Shown here: one piece after another, positions 1 to 7,417 of the stretch
How positions within the stretch are numbered: the stretch's first letter is position 1
Layout: each line of letters opens with the position of its first letter
NCBI GenBank assembly: GCA_947493175.1
Contig: CANLQD010000010.1
Coordinates: 1 to 64,000, forward strand
Length of the DNA stretch: 64,000 nt
Reading direction: 5' to 3'
Source: an uncultured Flavobacteriaceae bacterium
GTDB taxonomy: Bacteria > Bacteroidota > Bacteroidia > Flavobacteriales > Flavobacteriaceae
Notes under the pieces: generated by a model
Seen by the model: the letters and a program-made list of their open reading frames with translations, nothing else
Told to the model about the DNA's origin: nothing
Database searches by the model: none
Translations under genes and position numbers: made by a program

Positions 1-108
1 TTTGGAACAAAAAAGAAAAAGCAAAGCAATAAGCTTTAGCTTCGTGCGCAGACGGAAACGAAAAGTTTCCTTGCCTCCGCACTACGCTTAGCCGAACGGT
101 TGTATGCA
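1..108 (+). repeat. attC-like site S0 (right half)
   Basis: This is the right-hand part of a cassette recombination site cut by the window edge. It carries the internal hairpin GGAAACgaaaaGTTTCC and ends in ttagccgaacg followed by GTTGTATGCA at 99-108. That sequence is the reverse complement of the end of the next cassette (709-718). It is nearly identical to sites S2 and S7, so the array continues to the left of the window. Confidence 0.75.
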
Positions 109-130
109 ATTTGAGAACTAAAAACAGAAA

Positions 131-733
131 ATGAAATTGACCGAAAAAAATATTGGGATTTTTGGACTTTTATCAGTGTTGACTTTAATAACAGCACTGT
201 TGGTTTTTGGTCTATTAAATTCTGATTTTAGTTTTTGGGAGGATTTTATAAGTAAACTTGGAGCAAAGGGGGAACCAAATGCTTTTTGGTTTAATATAAT
301 AGGATTTGTAGTAGTGGGAATATTACTTTTTGTATTCGGACTTTTGTACGGAAAATTACTGAATGACAAACTGTTGTCAATACTATTGTCCTTATTCGGA
401 TTAGGATTTGCTTTTACAGCAATACCAATTGATATGGAATTTTCCAGAACATCTGTTTCTAAAGCCCACATAGTAGCCATTTGCCTAGGATTGGCATTTT
501 GGTTATTCGGACTTTCGAGACTTGCATATAACCAGAACTTGAAACAAAGAATTAGAAAACGAGCGAATTTGACGGCTATTATTCTAGTCTTGTCAATGAT
601 TGGTTTTGTATTTGGGTTATGGTCAATGCCGATTACACATAGGTTAGTATTTACGATAGTTTTTGGTTGGACTGCAATTACTTCAATCGAACTGATGAAT
701 AAAAAAACTGCATACAACAATGGCTATAAGTAA
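131..733 (+). CDS. DUF998-type integral membrane protein (cassette 1)
   Basis: A 200-residue protein with about six hydrophobic helices. The motif ISKLGAKGEPNAFWFN at about residues 38-53 is typical of DUF998 membrane proteins, whose function is unknown. The gene is alone in its cassette (about 100-836). Its last codons read into the recombination site, so the C-terminal residues AYNNGYK come from attC sequence. The call as a multi-pass membrane protein is firm; the family name is by motif only. Confidence 0.75.
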   Translation: MKLTEKNIGIFGLLSVLTLITALLVFGLLNSDFSFWEDFISKLGAKGEPNAFWFNIIGFVVVGILLFVFGLLYGKLLNDKLLSILLSLFGLGFAFTAIPIDMEFSRTSVSKAHIVAICLGLAFWLFGLSRLAYNQNLKQRIRKRANLTAIILVLSMIGFVFGLWSMPITHRLVFTIVFGWTAITSIELMNKKTAYNNGYK

Positions 734-845
734 TTGCTTGTTATCGCCTACTTCTGAAAATCCTCGCGGATTTTCAGTTTGGTGTGTACTTGTAAAGTTA
801 AGTGCTAACCCACGCAACTACTCATAGCCGAAACCGTTAGCAACA
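709..845 (+). repeat. attC-like site S1
   Basis: The left arm TGCATACAAC (709-718) is the exact reverse complement of the start of cassette 1 (99-108). The L-box pair is ggctataa (left) and catagcc (right). The site ends at CCGTT with GTTAGCAAC at 836-844, which opens cassette 2. It is about 137 bp long. Confidence 0.85.
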
Positions 846-858
846 AGATAAAAAACCA

Positions 859-1437
859 ATGGCAGTTTGGATGCAAATAATAGGATTTCGAAAGATAGCC
901 TCTTTAGAAAAAGAGAAGGAATTGTTTTCTGAAATTCTTTCTGGTCTCGAAACTGACTTTAATTATTTGAATGATTGGAATGACTGCAAACCATATGATT
1001 CAACTAATTGGAATCTAAAAAAGTATAACCAATTCGAGTATTTTGAATACTCATTTTCTGAGCGTTCGGAACCGAATTCATTGGACATGGATTCTATCCG
1101 AATTTTTATAAATAATCCAGACTTCATAAGCTTTCATGCTCCACAATATTATTTTTACAATTGGTGGGACTTTATACACGAAAAAGGTAAAAAGGCTACG
1201 GAGGGTTGGCGCAAATTATTTGCTGAAATTGCCGGGCAATATGGACTAAAAGGACTGATGTATTCGTCAGAAGCTGGATTTGCAACTGACGCTATATACG
1301 AAGGTGATGAAACCTTTGAGATGATATTTAACTATTGGAAAAAGCATCCAGAAAATGAGAGAAAGGACTTGTATGAGATAACTAAGCAATACGAATACTT
1401 CATGGAGAAAATAAATCCTGTTGCTAACAATACCTAA
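859..1437 (+). CDS. Hypothetical cytosolic protein (cassette 2)
   Basis: A 192-residue protein without signal peptide or membrane segments, rich in aromatic and acidic residues (for example a YYFYNWWDF run near residue 98). I do not recognise a family. It is the only gene of its cassette. The stop codon lies inside the downstream recombination site, so the terminal VANNT is encoded by the left arm GTTGCTAAC and the bases after it. Gene boundaries are well supported by the cassette ends; the function is unknown. Confidence 0.7.
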   Translation: MAVWMQIIGFRKIASLEKEKELFSEILSGLETDFNYLNDWNDCKPYDSTNWNLKKYNQFEYFEYSFSERSEPNSLDMDSIRIFINNPDFISFHAPQYYFYNWWDFIHEKGKKATEGWRKLFAEIAGQYGLKGLMYSSEAGFATDAIYEGDETFEMIFNYWKKHPENERKDLYEITKQYEYFMEKINPVANNT

Positions 1438-1620
1438 ACGTAATGCGGACTTCAGGTCTAAGTCTAAAGGTCTGTGTATATTTACTAAGTCGCTAAATCT
1501 TATGGATTTAGGTTTGGACAAGAAAAGAAAAAGCAAAACAATAAGCTTTAGCTACGTCGGCAGACGGAAACGAAAAGTTTCCTTGCCTCCGCACTACGCT
1601 TAGCCCAACCGTTGGCAATA
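1420..1620 (+). repeat. attC-like site S2 (long type)
   Basis: The left arm GTTGCTAAC (1420-1428) is the exact complement of GTTAGCAAC at 836-844. The right end GTTGGCAATA (1611-1620) opens cassette 3. The interior holds an L-stem (cctaaacgtaatgcgga with tccgcactacgcttag) and the hairpin GGAAACgaaaaGTTTCC. It is about 200 bp and almost identical to S7. Confidence 0.85.
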
Positions 1621-1636
1621 ATTTAAATAACACTAA

Positions 1637-2200
1637 TTGAAAGGATATAAACAATTGAATTACTTCACAGCGTTATGGGTTTTCATAATTCTCTTGCTCA
1701 ATTCTTGTGTAGAAGAACAATACGATAAAACAAAGGCACTTGAACAAGCTCATACCTCGCTAAATATTGGATATGAAACTTATTTAGCCTCCGAAGATAT
1801 TAATTCACTATTGTATAAAGTCCGCGACCTCAATTTTGAAATGGAGGACATCGAAGGGATTTATAGCTTATCGCAACAGTTGGTTAAGAAAACGGAAGAA
1901 AATATCGATTTACTATCAGCTGAAAAAAAAGACCATAATGTGACATCATTATTTGAATCGACTATTACTTATCTAGAATCGGTTAGATTATTGGAAGAAA
2001 ACATTCCTGCTTTCGTTGAAAGTATTGTTGACTCAACGCTAGTTGATAAACCGGAATTGAATCAAAGGATTGCAGAGTTAGCGATGGATGTTCAGAAAAA
2101 AGGACAGGATTGGCAAAATTCTAAAACTGAATTTTACACCGCTCAAAATATTGGTCAAAAAGCAATTGACTCGATTGAAAAATTGATAACAAAAAAGTAA
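1637..2200 (+). CDS. Small lipoprotein, helical (cassette 3)
   Basis: A 187-residue protein. The N-terminus has a lysine, a hydrophobic stretch and the lipobox LLNSC (Cys24), so it is probably an SPII lipoprotein facing the periplasm or outer membrane. The rest is charged, helical and coiled-coil prone, without a family I recognise. The start is a TTG; no ATG lies upstream of the signal peptide. It is the only gene of its cassette, and its stop is five bases before the site arm. Confidence 0.7.
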   Translation: MKGYKQLNYFTALWVFIILLLNSCVEEQYDKTKALEQAHTSLNIGYETYLASEDINSLLYKVRDLNFEMEDIEGIYSLSQQLVKKTEENIDLLSAEKKDHNVTSLFESTITYLESVRLLEENIPAFVESIVDSTLVDKPELNQRIAELAMDVQKKGQDWQNSKTEFYTAQNIGQKAIDSIEKLITKK

Positions 2201-2204
2201 AAAC

Positions 2205-2410
2205 TATTGCCAACAATACCTATAGCAAATAGGGCGTAAAGAGCTATATTTAATGGCTTGGGTTTGTCTGCCAAGTCCGCCAAATCTTTTGGATTTGGCA
2301 ATTAAAAAAGAAAAAATAATTACAAAACAAAAAGCTCTGGCTAGCAGACCAGACGGAAACGAAAAGTTTCCTTGCCTGCCCTACTTGCCATAGCCGAACC
2401 GTTGTACGCA
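2205..2410 (+). repeat. attC-like site S3 (long type)
   Basis: The left arm TATTGCCAAC (2205-2214) is a perfect 10-base complement of the start of cassette 3 (1611-1620). The interior has GCCAAATCttttGGATTTGGC (2279-2299) and GGAAACgaaaaGTTTCC. It ends catagccgaacc then GTTGTACGC (2401-2409). Confidence 0.85.
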
Positions 2411-2432
2411 AGCAGAAAAAAACACTCAAAAA

Positions 2433-2912
2433 TTGATTAAAAAGATAATATTTGGAGTTTTGGCATTCGGAATCGGATATGGAATTGCACTATATACCGA
2501 ATCTTTCTTCCGCGAAATAATCCAAGATGTTTTTAAGTGGTCAACGTCTGACAAAATTAGATTTGTTGGCAAGAATATGTATATCTTCTCTGATAAGACA
2601 TATTACATTATGTTGGGAGTAATTCCCCTGATTTTGACACTTGAAAATCTGAATAAAAAACCTGCTGAATATATAAAAAACGTAATTATATGCTTACTGA
2701 TTTTTGGAATTTCCTTAATCGGAATTTCGGCTATCGACGCGAATATAAAAGTTGTGGAATGCACAGCTTGTGATGATGGAATTAAAAAATTACATTGGAA
2801 CGGAATAAATTACGGACTGATTATAGGTACAAGTGCTATTATTTCCATTATTCCAAGCCTGATTAGAATAATAAAACGAATAAAAAAAGCCAGCGTACAA
2901 CACGATATATGA
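2433..2912 (+). CDS. Four-helix membrane protein (cassette 4)
   Basis: A 159-residue protein with hydrophobic segments near residues 4-20, 52-70, 85-104 and 128-147, so an inner-membrane protein of unknown function. A CTACDD motif lies in the loop before the last helix. The start is a TTG followed by IKKI, with no ATG nearby. The C-terminal residues VQHDI are read from the attC arm GCGTACAAC. It is alone in its cassette. Confidence 0.65.
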   Translation: MIKKIIFGVLAFGIGYGIALYTESFFREIIQDVFKWSTSDKIRFVGKNMYIFSDKTYYIMLGVIPLILTLENLNKKPAEYIKNVIICLLIFGISLIGISAIDANIKVVECTACDDGIKKLHWNGINYGLIIGTSAIISIIPSLIRIIKRIKKASVQHDI

Positions 2913-3068
2913 TGCCATAGCAGCTACGTGATGAATCCAATGGTTGTTGTATTTTTGGTAAGGCGCAATGCTTGCAGAAAGTAAAAGTTAGCAACCAATG
3001 CGCAGAAATATCGAAAAGCAAGGTAACAATTTGCCCTGCTACGACACATATATTAAACGTTGTAATCA
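2893..3068 (+). repeat. attC-like site S4 (variant L box)
   Basis: The left arm GCGTACAAC (2893-2901) is an exact complement of 2401-2409. The L boxes differ from the other sites: acgatatatg on the left pairs with catatattaaacg on the right, and tagcag with ctgcta. It ends with GTTGTAATCA (3059-3068). Confidence 0.8.
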
Positions 3069-3071
3069 ATT

Positions 3072-3566
3072 ATGAAAAAGCTATTTATTACTTTAACTTT
3101 TTTAGTTTTTTTAATGTCTTGTTCAAAAAATGGACGGACAATAATTGTGAATACACAAAACGCAGATGGACTGACAACGGAATCGAAACTGGACGTGAAT
3201 GGACTTGAAATCGGAGAAGTTGTTGAATTGAACTTAATAAAAGACGGAACGGTTAATTTGGTCTGTAAAATCACTAACGGCATTGAGATTCCCATCAACT
3301 CAAAGTTTAAAACAAAAAGTACAAGTCTATTGGGCGGAAAAGGAATTAAAATTGAATTAGGTTCCGGAAATGAAAATATTGAATCGGGAGCAACTATAAA
3401 AATGAGTGTTGAAAACTCGGAAAATAATTCAAACCCTTTCGCTAAAAAAATCAACGAAGTAATTGAAAAGTTAAGTGGAAAAGAACAGACGGACTCATTG
3501 CTTTATGAATTTAGCAGACTGAATGAAAATCTCGAGGACTTAAAAACTCGTGCGGAAAATGACTGA
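3072..3566 (+). CDS. MlaD/MCE-domain lipoprotein (cassette 5)
   Basis: A 164-residue protein. The signal ends in the lipobox LMSC (Cys17). Residues about 23-110 fit a single MCE (MlaD) domain: NADGLTTESKLDVNGLEIGEV, a beta-strand run, then STSLLGGKGIKIELGSG. MCE proteins are substrate-binding parts of lipid transporters. The tail is a short helix. The gene starts four bases after the cassette arm, and its TGA stop is part of the next arm. A chromosomal MlaEFD set lies at 31.9-34.5 kb, but this is a free-standing lipoprotein without permease or ATPase. Confidence 0.75.
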   Translation: MKKLFITLTFLVFLMSCSKNGRTIIVNTQNADGLTTESKLDVNGLEIGEVVELNLIKDGTVNLVCKITNGIEIPINSKFKTKSTSLLGGKGIKIELGSGNENIESGATIKMSVENSENNSNPFAKKINEVIEKLSGKEQTDSLLYEFSRLNENLEDLKTRAEND

Positions 3567-3763
3567 TTACAACAAAACCTATAAACAATACGGGCTTGGC
3601 TGCTTAAGTTATAAACCCGGAATATCAGCAAACACCGCCAAATCTTTTGGATTTGGCATTAAATAAAAAAATAAAGCAAAACAAAAAGCTTTGGCTAATT
3701 GCGTGGCGGAATGCAAACGCCAGTTTGCTCCCGTACTGTTCATAGCCGAACCGTTGTGTGTAA
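3564..3763 (+). repeat. attC-like site S5 (long type)
   Basis: The left arm TGATTACAAC (3564-3573) is a perfect complement of 3059-3068 and contains the stop codon of the MCE gene. The interior has gccaaatcttttggatttggc. It ends catagccgaacc then GTTGTGTGTA (3753-3762). Confidence 0.85.
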
Positions 3764-4209
3764 TTAAAACCAATCGAAATCTGAATCAAACATTTAAATA
3801 TAGACCACCACTAAAATATCCGATTTTAGGGATTCCTCTAATTTTGATTTCAGCACTTTTCTTTTCTATGATAGGAAAGGAGGACCTGTGGATTTCAATA
3901 ATTTTTGGTTTTCTTGCCTTGTTATTCCTTGCAGTTGGATTTGGTTTTACAGCAATTTTTGTGAATAAATTTAATGTCGGAGGATTAGTAATCGGGAATG
4001 ACTTTATCGAAATCCCGGGACGTTGGAAAGAGAGGACTAAATTAAGTTTTGAAGACATAAAAAATATTGGTGAGTTTGAAACTTATGACCATATCATAGA
4101 AATAGAGAGCGAGAAAGGAGTTCACTTGATTGAACGGAACTGGATGAAAAGAAAAGAATTTAATGTCGTTCGGAATAAACTTAAAGAGTATTGGACTAAA
4201 AATGAATAA
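3754..4209 (+). CDS. Two-helix membrane protein with PH-like tail (cassette 6)
   Basis: About 150 residues. Two adjacent hydrophobic helices (PILGIPLILISALFF and WISIIFGFLALLFLAV) are followed by about 80 soluble residues resembling a bacterial PH-like domain (GNDFIEIPG to IGEFETYDHIIEIES). The frame is open further upstream into the recombination site, so the true start is uncertain. The first candidate inside the cassette is the TTG of the arm itself at 3754, and I see no ATG before the first helix. Function unknown. Confidence 0.55.
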   Translation: MCVIKTNRNLNQTFKYRPPLKYPILGIPLILISALFFSMIGKEDLWISIIFGFLALLFLAVGFGFTAIFVNKFNVGGLVIGNDFIEIPGRWKERTKLSFEDIKNIGEFETYDHIIEIESEKGVHLIERNWMKRKEFNVVRNKLKEYWTKNE

Positions 4210-4210
4210 C

Positions 4211-4347
4211 TACACACAACAACGGCTATAATTCATTGCGGCGGAATTTCCTGCCGGAAATTCTTATCTTGCAATGAAGGCTTGGTTACGTGGAATGGTC
4301 CTAGCGGACGATTCCGCAACGAAACCATAGCCCAACCGTTACCCAAC
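4211..4347 (+). repeat. attC-like site S6
   Basis: The left arm TACACACAAC (4211-4220) is an exact complement of 3753-3762. The L boxes are ggctataa and catagcc. Internal stems include gcggaatttcc and gattccgc. It ends with GTTACCCAAC (4338-4347). Confidence 0.85.
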
Positions 4348-4381
4348 ATTTTCAAAAAGCTAATTAAAACTTGAGTTCATA

Positions 4382-4642
4382 ATGACATTTTCAACTTTTA
4401 TATGGTTTTTAGTTGTGGTCTATGCTATACTTTTCATCAGATTTTCAATTGTCATCTATCGCGATGAAGGATTGCTAAGCAAGTATATGGAAAATGGCTT
4501 TTCAGAATCCGGAATGTATGGCATGACCCCAGAAGTAAGAAAAGAGTTGAAAAAGCAAAAGAAATATTTCTTTCTTTTAATTATCGTCGGATTCATTCTG
4601 TTCTTCGCTTACGTCATTTATGACACAGGAGTTTTAAATTAG
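4382..4642 (+). CDS. Small bitopic membrane protein (cassette 7)
   Basis: An 86-residue protein with hydrophobic helices at about residues 5-25 and 62-80 and a basic linker (RKELKKQKKY). The family is unknown. The gene starts at an ATG 44 bases inside the cassette. It leaves about 125 bases before the site arm, which may hold a second short reading frame (see 4672). Confidence 0.6.
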   Translation: MTFSTFIWFLVVVYAILFIRFSIVIYRDEGLLSKYMENGFSESGMYGMTPEVRKELKKQKKYFFLLIIVGFILFFAYVIYDTGVLN

Positions 4643-4671
4643 TATCTCTCTAAAATTTTGACGCATGTCCT

Positions 4672-4902
4672 ATGAGAGGATTCTACAAATGGACAACTCA
4701 CTCAGACTCTACTGTTGTCTTGATGGACTTATCATTTGAACTGAAAACTTACTCAGACGAAAAAAAACGTTGGGTAACAAAACCTAAACGTAATGCAGAC
4801 TTTAGGGCGAAACCGAAAGGTCTGTGTATATTTATGATGTCGCTAAATCTTATGGATTTAGCTTTGGAACAAAAAAAGAAAAAGCAAAACAATAAGCTTT
4901 AG
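4672..4902 (+). CDS. Possible short reading frame running into the attC site
   Basis: A frame open from an ATG at 4672 runs through the arm at 4769 and most of site S7 without a stop. Only the first 33 residues (to SDEKKRW) lie in the cassette body; the rest is recombination-site sequence. It may be a real small gene whose tail is attC-encoded, or a chance frame. Confidence 0.2.
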   Translation: MRGFYKWTTHSDSTVVLMDLSFELKTYSDEKKRWVTKPKRNADFRAKPKGLCIFMMSLNLMDLALEQKKKKQNNKL

Positions 4903-4971
4903 CTACGTCAGCAGACGGAAACGAAAAGTTTCCTTGCCTCCGCACTGCGCTTAGCCGAACCGTTGGCAACA
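4769..4971 (+). repeat. attC-like site S7 (long type)
   Basis: The left arm GTTGGGTAAC (4769-4778) is an exact complement of 4338-4347. The interior is almost the same as S2, including GGAAACgaaaaGTTTCC. It ends ttagccgaacc then GTTGGCAACA (4962-4971). Confidence 0.85.
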
Positions 4972-4988
4972 ATTAAAAACCAAATCAT

Positions 4989-5993
4989 TTGAGAGGAATT
5001 ACATATAAAAACACTCTGACTAATTTACCGAATTGGAATCCCAATGATGAAGTTCACTTATCACAACCAATAGGTTTTGCATATGAAACTTCTACTCATT
5101 TTATCCATATTTATGGGAGTGACAAAGTATTTAATATAATTTCAATTGGTTTAACTGTTGCAGAGGCAAAAAGCGGAACATTAGAGGATTGGGTTATAAC
5201 AAATTTTGGAGCAACAACAATAGAACCTATTACATTAGATATTGGAAGCTCTATAAGTGGAGTTTGGAGGCCTTCATTATATTACTATGAAGATAGTTTT
5301 CAAGCATTAAACGTCTCTGATACCGAAATGCGATTATCTGAACAAGCACTAAGAATTCTGATTGAAAAACTTGATGAGTTATTGCTTTATATAGAGCCAG
5401 ATGCAAATGGACTAAATTCACATAGCCATAAGACCCGTGAATTACTGATTTTAGCAAGTACTGAAGTTGAAAACTACTGGAAATATTATATGGACATATC
5501 ATCTGCGGTTCCTCAAAATGGAAGAACATTTACAACAAATGATTATGTGAGGTTATTGCCAAAATTACACCTTGATGAATTTGAATTTAATCTTAAATCA
5601 TATCCTCATCTTCCCGCAATAAATCCATTTCTAGGCTGGAGTAATTCTCAACCAAGTCAATCACTAACTTGGTATGATGCGTACAATAAAACAAAGCACG
5701 ATAGAGATTCTCATTTTGACAAATCAACATTATCAAATGCTATAAGTTCAGTTATAGCTTGCTTAGTTTTGCATTGTGTAAAGTTTAGCCCTTTCCCTTT
5801 ATTCGAACAAAATAATGCTTTAACATCACTTATAAATCAACATTTCTCAGGAAATCTTGTAGTTTGTAATAACAAATCTTACTATATCCCAGAAATTGAA
5901 TTACCATCGACTACAAGAGCTGATAAATTTGTTTTTGACCCTAGAAGAGAAGGATATACAAAGCCATTTAACGTAAATAGTCTGACAATATAA
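4989..5993 (+). CDS. Hypothetical protein, possibly HEPN-related (cassette 8)
   Basis: A 334-residue soluble protein. The central helical part (RELLILASTEVENYWKYY near residue 148 and WYDAYNKTKHDRDSHF near residue 228) is reminiscent of uncharacterised HEPN-type helical bundles, but I cannot place it in a named family. It starts at a TTG 26 bases into the cassette and stops one base before the downstream arm. It is the last cassette before the IS110/IS1182 insertions. Confidence 0.6.
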   Translation: MRGITYKNTLTNLPNWNPNDEVHLSQPIGFAYETSTHFIHIYGSDKVFNIISIGLTVAEAKSGTLEDWVITNFGATTIEPITLDIGSSISGVWRPSLYYYEDSFQALNVSDTEMRLSEQALRILIEKLDELLLYIEPDANGLNSHSHKTRELLILASTEVENYWKYYMDISSAVPQNGRTFTTNDYVRLLPKLHLDEFEFNLKSYPHLPAINPFLGWSNSQPSQSLTWYDAYNKTKHDRDSHFDKSTLSNAISSVIACLVLHCVKFSPFPLFEQNNALTSLINQHFSGNLVVCNNKSYYIPEIELPSTTRADKFVFDPRREGYTKPFNVNSLTI

Positions 5994-6119
5994 CTGTTGC
6001 CAACAAAGAACTGAGATAAAAAACAAACAAATTCTTCCTTAATCTGAGACATTATCATTCTAGGCTCATAGATTCAATAACTTGGTTCTTTGAGCTTTTT
6101 TATTGTATTTTTTTCTAAT

Positions 6120-7088
6120 TTATCTTGGCAATATCGAAACGTAAGTTTCGTCATATGGCCTGCCAGATTTTGCAATGGCAAAACACTGTTTAAGCAGCTT
6201 GTTAGCTACTGCTATCAAAGCAAGCTTCTTGCTTTTCCCTTTGTTTACTATCCGATCATAAACCGCCGTACATGCCTTGTTGTGCTTACAAGCATTAAAA
6301 GAGCATAGAAATAATAGGTTACGCAGTTTTCTATTACCTACCTTACTTATTCGTGAACGACCTCTAACGCTGCTCCCTGACTCTCTTATCGTTGGAGTTA
6401 TGCCAACGTAACTACAAAGCTGTGCCGCAGTCTCAAACTTGGAAAAACCGTCGGTCACAACTATTAAGAACAAGGCTGTCTTTTGACCTATTCCAGGTAT
6501 GGAAGTTAACAGGGTCAATTGCTCTTGTTGACCCTCTTTTACCAATGACAGAATCTTTAATTCGATAGCCGCTATTTCTTTATCCAGCTGTTTCCTGTTA
6601 CGGATTAATGAACGATAAACAAACTTCGACGGAACACCCAGAACAACTTCTCCATGTATTTTGTTTTTAGTTGCTGTACGATGTTTTAAATAAGCATACA
6701 GTAATCTGAATAGTTGTAAGCATTCACTTTGAATATCTGTCAAAGCATTGTAAATAGGAACTTCATTGATTAAAGCATATTCACAAATAGCCTTTGCATC
6801 ACTTTTGTCCGTTTTTACTTTTGCTAATCTCATTTGAATAAATCGCTTTATTGATAAAGGATTTACAACTGATACCAGTACCTGATTTTTGTAAAGAAAC
6901 TGTGCCAGTCTGTAATGATAATAACCTGTAGCCTCCATGACAACTAATGAAGTATTCGGTAAAGCCTTAAGAAGCTTCTTAAAACCAGATTCATCATTCT
7001 TGTATTGATGATGACCTACTATACTACCATGTACATCAAAGAAATCTTTACCAATGTCAACTCCATAAGTTTCTTTATATTTAATCAT
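6120..7088 (-). CDS. IS110-family transposase
   Basis: A 322-residue DEDD recombinase. The N-terminal RuvC-like domain shows Asp11 (GVDIGKD), Glu52 (VMEATGYYH) and Asp94/Asp97 (KTDKSDAKAI). The C-terminal Tnp domain has the helix-hairpin-helix SIPGIGQKTA and the serine-bearing motif ESGSSVRGRS near residue 240. Length and motifs are complete, so the enzyme is probably functional. IS110 enzymes join donor and target using a bridge RNA encoded in the element. Confidence 0.9.
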   Translation of the reverse strand: MIKYKETYGVDIGKDFFDVHGSIVGHHQYKNDESGFKKLLKALPNTSLVVMEATGYYHYRLAQFLYKNQVLVSVVNPLSIKRFIQMRLAKVKTDKSDAKAICEYALINEVPIYNALTDIQSECLQLFRLLYAYLKHRTATKNKIHGEVVLGVPSKFVYRSLIRNRKQLDKEIAAIELKILSLVKEGQQEQLTLLTSIPGIGQKTALFLIVVTDGFSKFETAAQLCSYVGITPTIRESGSSVRGRSRISKVGNRKLRNLLFLCSFNACKHNKACTAVYDRIVNKGKSKKLALIAVANKLLKQCFAIAKSGRPYDETYVSILPR

Positions 7089-7089
7089 A

Positions 7090-7290
7090 CAAATTAGTTT
7101 ATGAAAGAACTAGCTACCAGTGTCACAACAACTTGAAAACGAGATCTAAGGTCTCACAGAACTGAACGTGATTTAAGTAGTAAAAGAGAGAGGATTATCA
7201 ATGTTGTCGAAGTCGTAGCTTCACCGTGTATACTAACCTTAATTCTCTCTTTTGTTCTTTCTGATTATTATATCAATTTAAAGAGAATCA
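7090..7290 (-). ncRNA. Predicted IS110 bridge RNA
   Basis: Read on the minus strand, a stem (7239-7253 with 7182-7197) closes a large internal loop. The 5' side of the loop carries TATACAC (7232-7226), a small hairpin follows (7222-7209), and the 3' side carries ACAACA (7207-7202). These match the two halves of attC-like targets such as S11 (ACAACAgcGTGTATA). Further downstream TCAGTTCT (7165-7158) is identical to the right end of the element (minus strand of 6007-6014), as expected for a donor guide. The fold was made by eye. Confidence 0.55.
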
Positions 7291-7417
7291 AACTTAAGCA
7301 GTGTATAAGTAATAGCGGCTTAAGTGATAAAATAAAAGTATAATAACAAAACAAAGGTCAGTATAAAGCCGAAAGTTTTGTGAGTAGAAATCCGCTACTA
7401 CTCATACACGAGACCGT

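Larger units (their letters stand above)
6005..7300 (-). mobile_element. IS110-family element inserted between R and L boxes of S8
   Basis: About 1.3 kb containing one DEDD transposase on the minus strand, about 115 bp of non-coding DNA behind it and about 210 bp in front. No terminal inverted repeats are visible, as expected for IS110. The long leading non-coding end is where IS110-subgroup elements encode their bridge RNA. The exact ends are ambiguous by a few bases because the original target is not known. Confidence 0.75.

Noticed and set aside
118..720. Long open frame on the minus strand opposite the DUF998 gene
   Set aside because: It is the mirror of a membrane-protein gene whose cassette ends and motifs support the plus strand; composition is not protein-like.
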